From Streptomyces asiaticus (GTDB taxonomy: Bacteria; Actinomycetota; Actinomycetes; Streptomycetales; Streptomycetaceae): a stretch of DNA of 64,000 bases. Of the stretch, positions 38,771 through 47,025 are shown in pieces. The stretch covers positions 146,382 to 210,381 of the forward strand of contig NZ_JAGSHX010000002.1 in the NCBI RefSeq assembly GCF_018138715.1. The letters run 5' to 3'. The position numbers and the translations under genes were made by a program. The stretch's first letter is position 1. Each line of letters opens with the position of its first letter. The notes beneath the pieces are model-generated. The model made no database searches, was not told the DNA's origin, and saw only the letters and a list, made by a program, of their open reading frames with translations.

Positions 38771-40033
38771 ATGGCTTATCCCGCTTCCGCTGGCGACCGC
38801 GAGAAGGTCGTCTCCAAACTCCCCGGGTGGCTCCGCCAGGACCTCAAAGTCCGTGCAGCCCAACTCGGCACCGAGATCCAGAGCGCAGTGACGCAAGGCA
38901 TCGCCTACTGGTGCGACCTCGCGTCGACCCCGCCCAATGTCGACACATCCGGCGCCGACTCGTTCTCCACCTGGCTCCCCCAAGGCCAGTGGGAAACCTT
39001 CAAGACCACGGCATCCGATCGCAAGGTCTCGATCACCCAGGCCCTCGCCCAGGCCGTACAGCTCTGGCTGCAAAAACACCCTGCGCCCACCGTGCAGAGA
39101 CCAGAGATCCCCCGCCGCATCATCACCTGCAACCAAAAAGGCGGCGTCGGGAAGACCGCTGTCGCCGCAGGCACCGGCGAGGCCATGGCGGAAGACTCGA
39201 ACGCTCTCTACCCGGTGCGCATCTCCAAGCACTTCGCTGCAGCGCTGCTCAAGGAGAGTGCGGGCGATACCAGCGACAGCGGCTCAGACCCGCTGGCCAT
39301 AGAGGACCGGCCCGGCCTCGGCCTGCGTGTCCTGCTCGTGGACTTTGACCCCCAGTGCCATCTCACCCAGCAACTCGGGCACACCCCGCTGCCCATGGAC
39401 GGTGACAGCCTCACCAAGCACATGGGCGGCGAACCCGCCGGCAAGCTCCGCGACCTGATCGTCCCTATCGAAGGCGACCAGTTCGGCGACCGCCTGCACC
39501 TCCTGCCCAGTTGCAACGACGCCTTTCTCCTTGACGTCAAACTCGCCGGCGTCCGGGCACGTGAAGCCGCTCTCGAACGAGCCCTCGCACCGATCGAAGC
39601 CGACTTCGACGTCATCATCGTCGACTGCCCGCCCAGCCTGGGCCTGAGCATGGACGCCGCCGTCTACTACGGCCGCCGCCGCGAGAACGAACCTCCCGGC
39701 TCCTCCGGCGCCCTCGTCGTCGTCCAGGCCGAAGACAGCTCAGCCGACGCCTACACCCTCCTGACCACCCAGATCGAAGACCTCGGAACAGACCTCAGCC
39801 TGGACATCGACTACCTCGGCATCGTCGTCAACCACTACGACGCACGCCGCGGCTACATCGCCACCTCCTCCCTCGAAGCCTGGATGGACATAAGGGACCC
39901 CCGAGTCGTCGGCGTCATCGGCGACCTCAAGGAACAGAAAGAAGCTGTCCGCGTGAAACGCCCCCTCCTCGCCTACTCCCCCAAGTGCGATCAGGCGGTA
40001 GGCATGCGCGCCCTGGCACGGGAGATCTCATGA
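38771..40033 (+). CDS. parA: ParA partition ATPase with N-terminal RHH-like repeats
   Basis: 420 residues from ATG 38771 (TAAGGTG upstream); GTG 38726 is an in-frame alternative. Residues ~10-110 contain two similar segments (KLPGWLRQDLKVRAAQLG and WLPQGQWETFKTTASDRK, each followed by a helix) that resemble ribbon-helix-helix units. The ATPase has a deviant Walker A KGGVGKT (~121-127), an insertion of ~40 residues, Walker A' VLLVDFDPQ and Walker B DVIIVDCPP. Such ParA proteins form a dynamic ATP-bound layer on the nucleoid that moves ParB-bound plasmid. An N-terminal DNA-binding part often makes ParA its own repressor, and iterons lie in the promoter. The stop overlaps parB. Confidence 0.92.
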   Translation: MAYPASAGDREKVVSKLPGWLRQDLKVRAAQLGTEIQSAVTQGIAYWCDLASTPPNVDTSGADSFSTWLPQGQWETFKTTASDRKVSITQALAQAVQLWLQKHPAPTVQRPEIPRRIITCNQKGGVGKTAVAAGTGEAMAEDSNALYPVRISKHFAAALLKESAGDTSDSGSDPLAIEDRPGLGLRVLLVDFDPQCHLTQQLGHTPLPMDGDSLTKHMGGEPAGKLRDLIVPIEGDQFGDRLHLLPSCNDAFLLDVKLAGVRAREAALERALAPIEADFDVIIVDCPPSLGLSMDAAVYYGRRRENEPPGSSGALVVVQAEDSSADAYTLLTTQIEDLGTDLSLDIDYLGIVVNHYDARRGYIATSSLEAWMDIRDPRVVGVIGDLKEQKEAVRVKRPLLAYSPKCDQAVGMRALAREIS

Positions 40034-41103
40034 GCAGCAAGGCATCGAAACTCGGAGCGAGCGCCTCCTTCGGCCAGGCCCGGCCCGTCAGCGCCCGGAG
40101 GGCCGCGATCAGCGCCGCCACCGGAGCACGCACCGAAGGCGTACCCGACCCCACAGAGCTGCCCGTCGGGCAGATCAGCCAGAACCCCGACAACCCCCGC
40201 GACCATCTGCGCGATCTCGAGGACATCACGCAGAGCATCAAGGAACTCGGCGTCATCAACGCCATCACCGTCGCCAGCATCGACGCCTACCTACAGGAAC
40301 GCCCCGACCGCGCCGACGACTTGGACGAAGGCGCCAAGTACGTCGTCGTGGACGGCCACCGTCGCCTCGAAGGCTCACGCCGCGCAGGCAAGGACACCAT
40401 CAAAGTGATGGTCGACGACGCCCGCGTGGCAACCGATGAGGCCCTCCTCGAGGCCGCGTTCGTCGCCAACTTCCACCGCGACGACATGACCGACCTCGAG
40501 CAGGCCCACGTCCTGGATTCGCTGGTCAAGTTCTACGGCAGCCAGACCAAAGCCTCGCAACGGCTCGGCCTCCCCCAGGCCACCATCTCCTCCAAGCTGT
40601 CACTGCTCAAGCTCTCCCCCGACCTCCAGGCCGAACTGGCCAGCGGAGAGCGGCAAGTCGAACACGTCCGGAACCTTGGCAAGCTCAGCCCCGCCGAACA
40701 GCGGGCTGCCGCGGACACCCGAGCGGCAGAAGCCAAGCGGCGAGCAGAGCAGAAGCGAAACAGCCAGAAGGCGGCAACTCCAGCCGCAACCCCCGGCTCT
40801 ACCCCAAAGCAGAAGACTGACGACTATCACGCCGTGATAACTCAGGACGCAGGTCAGACGACCACAGAGGCATCGGCGGAGGGAGCGACCACCCAGACGC
40901 CGGCCAAGACGGCGACTGGTACAACGTCTGCCCCCGTGCCGGCGCAGCCCGCCGATCGGGGAAGGGACTCCACGGATCGGAGCGAGGGGCAAGACGCTGT
41001 CCAGATGGTGCCATGGCGTGATGTACCTGCGGTCGCCAAGCTCATCCACGCTCGTATGACGGATGACGAACGTCGTGAGTTGGTCGCCCTGCTCCAAGCG
41101 TGA
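40030..41103 (+). CDS. parB: ParB partition protein
   Basis: 357 residues, ATGA overlap with parA. The N-terminal ParB/Srx domain has VGQISQNPDNPRDHLRDLED, IKELGVINAITVAS, and the CTP-binding motif VVVDGHRRLEGSRRAG. The DNA-binding helix-turn-helix is KASQRLGLPQATISSKLSLL. A long Ala/Thr/Gln-rich linker (~250-325) and a short C-terminal dimerisation helix (VAKLIHARMTDDERRELVAL) end the protein. It should load at parS sites as a CTP-dependent clamp and connect them to ParA. The fourth parS-like palindrome lies inside the gene, in the linker. Confidence 0.93.
   Translation: MSSKASKLGASASFGQARPVSARRAAISAATGARTEGVPDPTELPVGQISQNPDNPRDHLRDLEDITQSIKELGVINAITVASIDAYLQERPDRADDLDEGAKYVVVDGHRRLEGSRRAGKDTIKVMVDDARVATDEALLEAAFVANFHRDDMTDLEQAHVLDSLVKFYGSQTKASQRLGLPQATISSKLSLLKLSPDLQAELASGERQVEHVRNLGKLSPAEQRAAADTRAAEAKRRAEQKRNSQKAATPAATPGSTPKQKTDDYHAVITQDAGQTTTEASAEGATTQTPAKTATGTTSAPVPAQPADRGRDSTDRSEGQDAVQMVPWRDVPAVAKLIHARMTDDERRELVALLQA
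40825..40839. promoter_or_regulatory. parS-like palindrome, copy 4 (inside parB)
   Basis: TATCACGCCGTGATA within the parB linker region, where it encodes YHAVI. Identical to copies 1 and 2. Confidence 0.8.
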
Positions 41104-41257
41104 ACCGCTCGTCGCGATGTCTACCACAGCCGCGTATGGAGTGAGCAAGCCAACGCAACCTTGAGGACACCGATACAGCACTGGTGACCGCCTGCCACCC
41201 CGGCGCCGAAGACCCCGGCCCCGGAGCGCGTCCTTCGAGAATGTCTGATCTCCGTGA

Positions 41258-41758
41258 TCACTGCAGCAGGCCAGCCTCGGCCGCCCGATGGAAGACGTCT
41301 CCGCACGTGGGGGACGGCATCGGCGAGCGTTCGGCGAGGACGAGCAGTGCGTGGTGCAGTTCCCTGCTCAGTTGGAAGAGCCAGCGACTGGCTTGCTCGC
41401 CTTTGTAGGCGTACAGGCGGAAGAGGTCGACGGCCTGTCCATCACGGCCGTCGGCGAAGGTGTCCGGGAGCCCGGCGAGCAGTTCGATGTCGCGCTTGCC
41501 GGTCGCCGCCTCGGCCACGGCACTGAGGGGTAGAGCGTCGAATTCTGCGGTGGACATGGCAGCTTCGGCCGCGACGGCGTGGGCAGCCATAGCCGCGAAG
41601 ATCTCGATCAGGCGCTCACCTTCGACCGTGTCGATGCCCCAGGTCCGCAGGTTCTCGTGGCGACGTACCCGTCGCCATGGTTCCTGGTCCATCAGTGGCA
41701 GCAGAACACGGCCCAGGTGCGCACAGCGGCGCCAGAGCATGTCGTGGTCCGAGATCAC
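41258..41758 (-). CDS. Hypothetical helical protein
   Basis: 166 residues from GTG 41758 with GAGAGG 7 bases upstream. All-helical, Ala/Leu/Arg-rich (ERLIEIFAAMAAHAVAAEAA, EQASRWLFQLSRELHHALLV), no membrane segment, no family recognised. It is convergent with parB and divergent from the MFS gene at 42050. Confidence 0.65.
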   Translation of the reverse strand: MISDHDMLWRRCAHLGRVLLPLMDQEPWRRVRRHENLRTWGIDTVEGERLIEIFAAMAAHAVAAEAAMSTAEFDALPLSAVAEAATGKRDIELLAGLPDTFADGRDGQAVDLFRLYAYKGEQASRWLFQLSRELHHALLVLAERSPMPSPTCGDVFHRAAEAGLLQ

Positions 41759-41967
41759 GGTCGATCCTCTCTACGGCGAGTGGAAGCCCTGGGGCCGAGG
41801 ATCACCCGAATGCCACTGGCCCTCCAACGTCCCACTACGCGCAGAGCACGTACAGGACGGGGCTGTTTGCCGTGCCATGGCCCGTAGAGCCGCTCGAGCT
41901 CACAATGGCCGCGACCGTAGTGGTACGCCAGCCGACCTTCGGGTCAGCGGGGTGGTTCACGCAGGCT

Positions 41968-41994
41968 GCCGCTGCGGTCGACGACCGCAGCGGC
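41968..41994. promoter_or_regulatory. 27-bp perfect palindrome upstream of an MFS gene
   Basis: Two 13-bp arms (41968-41980 and 41982-41994) flank a single A. It lies 55 bases upstream of the exporter ATG. Either a regulator operator or, in RNA, a strong hairpin with a 3-base loop. Confidence 0.65.
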
Positions 41995-42049
41995 GGCACG
42001 CACTATGAATTCGGTTGCGGCGTGACCGGAGGCCCAGTGAGGTAGCTCC

Positions 42050-43309
42050 ATGGAGGGTGCCACGGAGCAAGAGCAACGAGCGAGGGCAGCAAGGGGCCAT
42101 ACGGTCACGCGGCAACCGGCTCTATGGCACAGGTCAGCGGTGCTCGCGGCCCTGATGCTCGCCGCCTTCACCTTCAACACAGCCGAGAACCTGCCGATCG
42201 GCCTGCTGGAGCTCATCTCCGCAAGCCTTCGGGTGTCAGTGTCAGCGGTCGGTCTCCTGGTCACCGGCTACGCCGTGGCGGTGGCACTCGCGTCTCTGCC
42301 GCTCGTCCACGTCACGCGGGCCGTGCCCCGACGCCATGTGCTCACAGGGCTACTGACCGCGCTTGTCGTGTCCAGTCTGATCGCGAGCCTGGCCCCCTCC
42401 TACTGGCTTTTGCTCATGGCGCGGCTGCTGACCGCGCTCGCCCAGGCGCTGTTCTGGGCCGTAATGGGGCCGGTCGCGGTGGGCCTGTTCGCGCCCGAGG
42501 TCCGCGGGCGTGTGGTCGGTGCGCTGTCCGTCGCAGGTTCTCTCGCCCTCGTGCTCGGTGTTCCCGCCGGGACCTGGCTGGGCCGACAGAGCGACTGGCA
42601 GGTGCCCGTCGCCATGCTGGCGGCTCTGGGACTCGTCTCTCTGGTGACGATCGCCGTTCTGCTGCCGACCTCGCCTCCGGAAGAAGAACCCGCCGCCTAC
42701 GCAACCAGTCCCGACGTCCGGCGGTTCGCGACCGTGCTGACGGCCGGGACCCTGTCCGCCACCGGGGCCTTCACCGGATACACGTACATCGTGAAGTTCC
42801 TGGGCGACGTGAGCGGATTCTCCTCGAGCACGGTCAGCGTCCTGCTCGTGGTTTTCGGTGTCGCCTGCCTGGCCGGGGTGAGCATCACCGGAGCGCTGCT
42901 GGACCGCTTCCCACAGTCCGCGCTACCCACGGCCATAGCCACGCAGGCGGTAGGCATGCTCGGCCTGCACGCAGTCGGCACTCATCCGGTCGCAGCGGTG
43001 ACGTTCATGGTCCTCATGGGCGGAGCGCTCGGACCGGTGTTCATGGTCACCCAGAACGAGATGCTGCACTGCGCGCCGGGCCGCACGGATATCGCCCTCG
43101 CGGCGAACTCAGGCGCCTACAACGCCGGCATCGCGGCCGGCGCCGCAATCGGGGCACTGGTCCTGCCACTCGCCGACGTGCGAGGGGTCTTCCTCGCCGG
43201 CGGGCTGCTGACCGTCGGGGCCTGCGCAGTACTACTCGGCAGTCGGCTGCTACCTGTGAGCCCGCTTCAACACTCCCGCGGCCAGTCCTCCATTGACGAC
43301 CTGCGTTGA
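42050..43309 (+). CDS. MFS transporter, DHA1 (AraJ/YdhP-like) type
   Basis: 419 residues with 12 hydrophobic segments. TFNTAENLPIGLLELISASL at the first helix, VSAVGLLVTGYAVAVALASL, RLLTALAQALFWAVMGPVAV and VVGALSVAGSLALVLGVPAG follow the DHA1 AraJ/PbuE pattern. ATG 42050 with TGAGGTAG upstream. Probably proton-driven export of a sugar, nucleoside or drug; substrate unknown. A 27-bp palindrome upstream suggests regulated expression. Confidence 0.88.
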   Translation: MEGATEQEQRARAARGHTVTRQPALWHRSAVLAALMLAAFTFNTAENLPIGLLELISASLRVSVSAVGLLVTGYAVAVALASLPLVHVTRAVPRRHVLTGLLTALVVSSLIASLAPSYWLLLMARLLTALAQALFWAVMGPVAVGLFAPEVRGRVVGALSVAGSLALVLGVPAGTWLGRQSDWQVPVAMLAALGLVSLVTIAVLLPTSPPEEEPAAYATSPDVRRFATVLTAGTLSATGAFTGYTYIVKFLGDVSGFSSSTVSVLLVVFGVACLAGVSITGALLDRFPQSALPTAIATQAVGMLGLHAVGTHPVAAVTFMVLMGGALGPVFMVTQNEMLHCAPGRTDIALAANSGAYNAGIAAGAAIGALVLPLADVRGVFLAGGLLTVGACAVLLGSRLLPVSPLQHSRGQSSIDDLR

Positions 43310-43522
43310 CGAGACTGACCTTACGTCCCTCAGCCATTCACGCTGCTCTGACCCGGGCAGACAGGCGCCAGGTCTAGATAAAAATCGTCACCAAGCCGAA
43401 GCTGACTGCTCCGCTCCATACGGGGCGCATGGCTACCTCCACAGGCACCCCCCTGGGGTTTCCCAGCCTATGCGAGGCATGGGGGTGATGCCCCGGGGCA
43501 GTCCGCACCCCCATATTCGAAC

Positions 43523-43528
43523 TAGAAT
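43523..43528 (+). promoter_or_regulatory. -10 box TAGAAT of a leaderless gene
   Basis: TAGAAT ends 6 bases before the GTG at 43535, so transcription should begin at the start codon. No ribosome binding site is present, consistent with a leaderless mRNA. Confidence 0.55.
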
Positions 43529-43534
43529 CGAACG

Positions 43535-44008
43535 GTGAGCGTTGAGGAGGAGTGGCGGTCGAAGGCCGGACCGTGGGCCAGGGCGACGATGCCGGACGGT
43601 CAGGAGCTGGATGTCGTGGTCACTGTCCGCCATCGCTCGAGGGACGGCCGCTGGTGGTATGAGTGCGAGGCCATCCTCCCGGCGCGGCACGAAGGGGCTG
43701 ATGGCACCACGAAGACGATGGGAGCCCCGACCCCGATCAGCGTCGAGTCTGAGCGGATCGCCAAAATCCCGGGCGAGGACTACTCGCTCGTGCCGACGGA
43801 CGGGGCGATCGCGGGTCGCCAGTGGGTGATCGAGCGGCTCCACCAGTACACCGAGGATGCCCCCTCCCGCCGCCTTCACCGCCGCGACTGCTGGCAGGTC
43901 CGCAACGAGCACACACTCATTCCCACCCGCGAAGCGGCCGAGAGTCAGGCCCATCCGGACATCGCGATATGCGACGTCTGCCGCCCGGACAAGGCGCTGC
44001 CACGCTAA
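43535..44008 (+). CDS. DUF6233 family protein
   Basis: 157 residues. Reads WWYECEAILPARHEGADG, GEDYSLVPTDGAIAGRQWVI, then RRLHRRDCWQVRNEHT and CDVCRPDKALP. A Trp-containing N-terminal domain followed by an H-x-x-DC element and a C-terminal CxxC matches what I recall of DUF6233, a Streptomyces family of unknown role with a likely zinc site. GTG 43535 appears leaderless (TAGAAT at 43523-43528). A second member lies at 61364. Confidence 0.7.
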   Translation: MSVEEEWRSKAGPWARATMPDGQELDVVVTVRHRSRDGRWWYECEAILPARHEGADGTTKTMGAPTPISVESERIAKIPGEDYSLVPTDGAIAGRQWVIERLHQYTEDAPSRRLHRRDCWQVRNEHTLIPTREAAESQAHPDIAICDVCRPDKALPR

Positions 44009-44247
44009 GCCCCGGCAGCGTCCTCTGAGTGCCGTGCGGCCTTCTTCACCGCCTGCTCCACCTCGCACCTTTTCAACCCGGCCGATGCGGCGTGTTCGGT
44101 CACCGCCGCCTGCACCCGCTCGGCCGCCACGCGCCACTGCTCCCAGCGGGCCCGATGCTCTTCACCGTCGAGCCCGGCGAGCCCTGCGTGCTCAGCATCT
44201 GCGGATTTTTGCAGGTCAATCAGCTCATCGGTCGCCAGATCAGACAT
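44005..44247 (-). CDS. Small hypothetical helical protein
   Basis: 80 residues from ATG 44247 (SDLATDELIDLQKSADAEHA, RWEQWRVAAERVQAAVTEHA), an all-helical sequence that could form a two-helix hairpin. It has no ribosome binding site but TAGAAT lies 7 bases upstream (44255-44260 on the other strand), so it also looks leaderless. It overlaps the end of the DUF6233 gene by 4 bases tail to tail. Family unknown. Confidence 0.65.
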   Translation of the reverse strand: MSDLATDELIDLQKSADAEHAGLAGLDGEEHRARWEQWRVAAERVQAAVTEHAASAGLKRCEVEQAVKKAARHSEDAAGA

Positions 44248-44803
44248 GTGCGCGATTCTACGTGCAGGGGGCAACGGACGGCCCGGTCCTCGATGGGCGC
44301 GGTGTCGCGGCAGGGCTGGGGCCCGTGAAGACGTGCGGTCGAGGCTCGCGGCAGGACCCCGGGCTGGGGTCGAGGGCGGCCCGCGGTGGCGGCTGGCGGG
44401 GCTCGCGCGGCCGCTCGGGCAGGGCCGTGCGGAGGCGACATGGTCGGGGTTGTCGTTCCAACGCGCTGGTGGATGCGGTGATTCACCCGCACGGGGGGTA
44501 TTAGGGGGCGCGTGCCACTTCCTGCACGCCCCCTTCAAACTGTGATGTGCAACACGGCGGCGGCCGCGCCCGACGGCGCTCGGCGGGGCGCCGCAGTCGT
44601 AAACACTCAGCTCATGAGCGGTTACTTAGCGGTATCGAATATCACCTTCCGCATTCGTAGTGTTTCGCGTAGTGATTTTCCTTGGGTCGTTCATGCGTCT
44701 CTACGCGTCAATACGACTTAGGTGGTGTCCAGGCCCCCTCGGCCTAGGCATCCGCGAACCCGGGTGCCGCACCCCCGCCATGTCTTCAAAGAAGAGGACC
44801 TTC
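44248..44803. other. 556-base gap holding the sigma-factor promoter region
   Basis: No convincing gene. The first 250 bases are very GC-rich without start signals. 44620-44735 is the most AT-rich stretch in this part of the window and probably carries the promoter of the sigma factor gene at 44804. I cannot choose a specific -35/-10 pair. Confidence 0.4.
44255..44260 (-). promoter_or_regulatory. -10 box TAGAAT of a leaderless gene
   Basis: Minus-strand TAGAAT, 7 bases before ATG 44247. The octamer TAGAATCG is shared with the promoter at 43523. Confidence 0.5.
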
Positions 44804-45346
44804 GTGACCGCAAACGGCGACCTGTTCGAGGATGACAGCCCGTCGCTCGGGGAACCCCTCACGCTCCCCTTGGAGTTCGAGGCGCACTACATCACCAACC
44901 AGGAGGCGTATCACCAGTACGCGCTGGCCTACCTGAAGACTTTTGAGGCCGCCGAGCAAGCGGTGCACCGGGCCTTCATCGAGATCCTGCGGAACTGGAA
45001 CACCCTGCTGGCGGAGAGCAACCTCCAGCAGCAGACCTGGGCCATCATGCGCCGGGTCGTCATATCCCAGGCCCTGCTCGACACGCAGGCCAGGCTCGCC
45101 AGCGGCGACCACCCGGTCCACAAGGCACTCGCCAAGCTGCCGCCCAAGCAGTTCGACGCCATCGTGCTGCGGGGGTGGATGAACAAGAGCGCCGAGGAGA
45201 TCGCCTGGTACATGGGCATCACCACCAGCACCGTGGACTACCACTGCCGCAAGGCCCGCGAGCGCCTGGCCCAGGCGCTGGGCAGGACCAGCCGGACGAA
45301 GAAGACCGGCAGGACCACGCGCAAGACCAAGAACCAGGGGGAGTAG
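44804..45346 (+). CDS. Sigma-70 family (ECF-like) sigma factor
   Basis: 180 residues from GTG 44804 (GAAGAGG upstream); ATG 44780 is an alternative. The middle has a region-2-like helix (QEAYHQYALAYLKTFEAAEQ, VHRAFIEILRNWNTLLAES). Region 4 is clear: LAKLPPKQFDAIVLRGWMNK, SAEEIAWYMGITTSTVDYHC, RKARERLAQALG, an HTH for the -35 element. A Lys/Arg/Thr tail ends the protein. It should direct RNA polymerase to a small regulon, presumably on this plasmid. The stop is 3 bases before the next gene, which is likely co-regulated. Confidence 0.8.
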   Translation: MTANGDLFEDDSPSLGEPLTLPLEFEAHYITNQEAYHQYALAYLKTFEAAEQAVHRAFIEILRNWNTLLAESNLQQQTWAIMRRVVISQALLDTQARLASGDHPVHKALAKLPPKQFDAIVLRGWMNKSAEEIAWYMGITTSTVDYHCRKARERLAQALGRTSRTKKTGRTTRKTKNQGE

Positions 45347-45349
45347 CCC

Positions 45350-46039
45350 ATGACCACCATCGACCAGCTGCTGGCTGACGCGGCTCCGCCGGTCCGCGAG
45401 CACCACTTCGACGTGGCCGCCGGACTCCGGCGCCTGGCCCGTGAGGCCGGCTACATCCTCCCCGGCCTGGAGACACAGCGGGCGCCGGAAGCCGGACAGC
45501 GGCTGAAGGCCGTTGCCCGCTGGTGGCTCACCAGCCCCCAGGCAGCCGCCCACGTCGATCAACTCGTCACCGAACTGGACGAGAACGCCCCCGACCCGCT
45601 CCACACCGCCACGCCGCTGGACGTCCACGGCGTCCAGGTCTTCGCCTGCCTGCTCCACCTCACCGGCCACCCCGAAAGCGCCCAGTTCTGGTGGGAACTG
45701 GCCGCCAGCGCCGACGTCCGCGGCGCGGCCTACTGCCTCCACCTCCACCACCTCAGCCGCGGCGAGGAACGCGAAGCAGCCCACTGGCTGCTACAGGCCA
45801 AACGGGAACGCGACCAGGACATCGGCGACGACGGACCCCCCGAGGACATCGAGATCCTGGACAACCGGTTCTTCAAGACCTTCGAGCAGTACGTCCGCCA
45901 CCACGACGCCGCCACCATCGCTCCGACCGCCGACCTCGACGCAGAAGTCGACCGCCTCGCCCGCGCACGCGACGGCCTCGTCGGCCATCCCGACCAGCAG
46001 CTCGCCGAGCGCCTCCACGCCTTCGCCAGCCGCTACTGA
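45350..46039 (+). CDS. Sigma-factor partner, helical-repeat protein
   Basis: 229 residues, ATG 45350 just after the sigma factor stop with GGGGGAG. Helical, with TPR-like features (VFACLLHLTGHPESAQFWWE, AAYCLHLHHLSRGEEREAAH) and several Trp/His. It resembles no anti-sigma factor I know, but this two-gene arrangement (sigma factor then a helical-repeat protein) makes regulation of the sigma factor a fair inference. Soluble, no membrane span. Confidence 0.65.
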   Translation: MTTIDQLLADAAPPVREHHFDVAAGLRRLAREAGYILPGLETQRAPEAGQRLKAVARWWLTSPQAAAHVDQLVTELDENAPDPLHTATPLDVHGVQVFACLLHLTGHPESAQFWWELAASADVRGAAYCLHLHHLSRGEEREAAHWLLQAKRERDQDIGDDGPPEDIEILDNRFFKTFEQYVRHHDAATIAPTADLDAEVDRLARARDGLVGHPDQQLAERLHAFASRY

Positions 46040-46148
46040 AACGCCCTCGAAAAGCACAAGGAGCCCAACTCCCGACCCCCGGTTCCGAGGCCAACGGGTC
46101 GAGACGGGCCCCTCGCGACGATGCACCCCCAGCAGAGGAGCACCTCCG

Positions 46149-46334
46149 GTGAAGAATAGCTTCAATCCCGAACCATCGGGAAGTAAACGGCGAATCGGCC
46201 GACTGAAGCGCTGGGTCGCCCGACGTCGACGCACCATCGCCGCCCACATGCTGCGCGGCGCCTGCTACGGCATCGGCACCGGCGCCGCCGGCCTCGGCTT
46301 CTGGTGGATCGAATGGTGGGCTGAGCACCACTGA
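46149..46334 (+). CDS. Small basic membrane protein
   Basis: 61 residues from GTG 46149 with AGAGGAG (46134-46140). A very basic N-terminal half (SKRRIGRLKRWVARRRRTI) is followed by one membrane helix (YGIGTGAAGLGFWWIEWW). The topology suggests a cytoplasmic basic tail. Family unknown. Confidence 0.55.
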   Translation: MKNSFNPEPSGSKRRIGRLKRWVARRRRTIAAHMLRGACYGIGTGAAGLGFWWIEWWAEHH

Positions 46335-46359
46335 CCGACCACCTCCAACCGCCCTCGGC

Positions 46360-46653
46360 TCAGGGACCGGTGAGGATGGTGTGGGTGCCGATGCGGCGCC
46401 ACACGATGTGGCGGGCACCCTTCACCTTCTCCCGGCCGTAAGACCAGGTGGCGCGTCCGTCCGGTGCCCAGGTGAGTTCGTAGACGCCTGGTAGGCAGCG
46501 GACGCGCTTGATGCGCAGGCCGGGGCGAAAGCACCCGGCGCGGAGGTCTGGGACGAAGGCTCGAGTGACGACCTGGCAGAAGCGTCGGCGCTGTTCGGGT
46601 GTGAGGTGGTGGAGGTCGGTGGTGAAGCGGGGCAGGGCCTCGTAGGTCGGCAC
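46360..46653 (-). CDS. RelE/ParE-superfamily toxin-like protein
   Basis: 97 residues. The order of elements (LPRFTTDLHHLTPEQRRRF, CQVVTRAFVPDLRAGCFRPG, RIKRVRCLPGVYELTWAPDG, RATWSYGREKVKGARHIVWR) fits the RelE-type ribosome-dependent RNase fold, with the basic strand and C-terminal His/Arg residues that serve catalysis. No antitoxin gene is adjacent. A GGAGG lies upstream of the ATG, and a terminator-like hairpin sits in its 5' leader. Confidence 0.65.
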   Translation of the reverse strand: MPTYEALPRFTTDLHHLTPEQRRRFCQVVTRAFVPDLRAGCFRPGLRIKRVRCLPGVYELTWAPDGRATWSYGREKVKGARHIVWRRIGTHTILTGP

Positions 46654-46675
46654 GCGGTCCTCCAGGAAGCACGAA

Positions 46676-46697
46676 GCCCCCGGCGAGTGCCGGGGGC
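46676..46697 (-). terminator. Hairpin in the 5' leader of the RelE-like gene
   Basis: Perfect 9-bp arms (46676-46684 and 46689-46697), 4-base loop, followed on the minus strand by TTCGTGCTTCC and then the GGAGG and start codon. With no gene upstream on this strand it looks like an attenuator. Confidence 0.55.
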
Positions 46698-46892
46698 GGT
46701 GGGTGTCTTGTCTGGGGTGAAGGGAGTCGGTGACGTGGTGCAGGGTGGAGCGTCTTTGGCCGGTGGGCGGGGGAGCGGTACGTAGGTGCGCGGTGGTTGA
46801 CGGTGGAGGCGGCTGCTGTTGGTTTTTTGGGTGTGTGTGGTGTGGGTGGCTGGTCGTCGCGCAGTATTTGCATGGGCCCTGAGCGTTAAAAG

Positions 46893-46942
46893 CGGTGCCC
46901 GCCGGGCGGGCGCGACGTCGTTGCCGGTGCCCGCCGTGCGGG
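46893..46942. other. Candidate oriT: repeated inverted element upstream of the relaxase
   Basis: Two 18-bp direct repeats (46893-46910 and 46925-46942, one mismatch) of CGGTGCCCGCCG(G/T)GCGGG, each a small hairpin, lie ~85 bases upstream of a MOBF relaxase gene. MOBF relaxases nick next to such inverted repeats. The nic site is not identifiable by eye. Confidence 0.45.
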
Positions 46943-46963
46943 ACCGGCGGTGAAGTTCTGCTG

Positions 46964-46994
46964 AGCCCTCCCGCCCCATGGGATCGGGGCTTTT
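46964..46994 (+). terminator. Intrinsic terminator with T tract
   Basis: AGCCC (46964-46968) pairs with GGGCT (46987-46991) and continues into TTTTT. It may stop transcription entering the relaxase gene from upstream. Confidence 0.5.
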
Positions 46995-47025
46995 TCGCAG
47001 GTCAGAGCCGGTGTTCCCTGTGGGG

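Noticed and set aside
42124..43296. 390-codon frame overlapping the DHA1 exporter
   Set aside because: Arg-rich translation in a wrong frame of a clear 12-span MFS gene.
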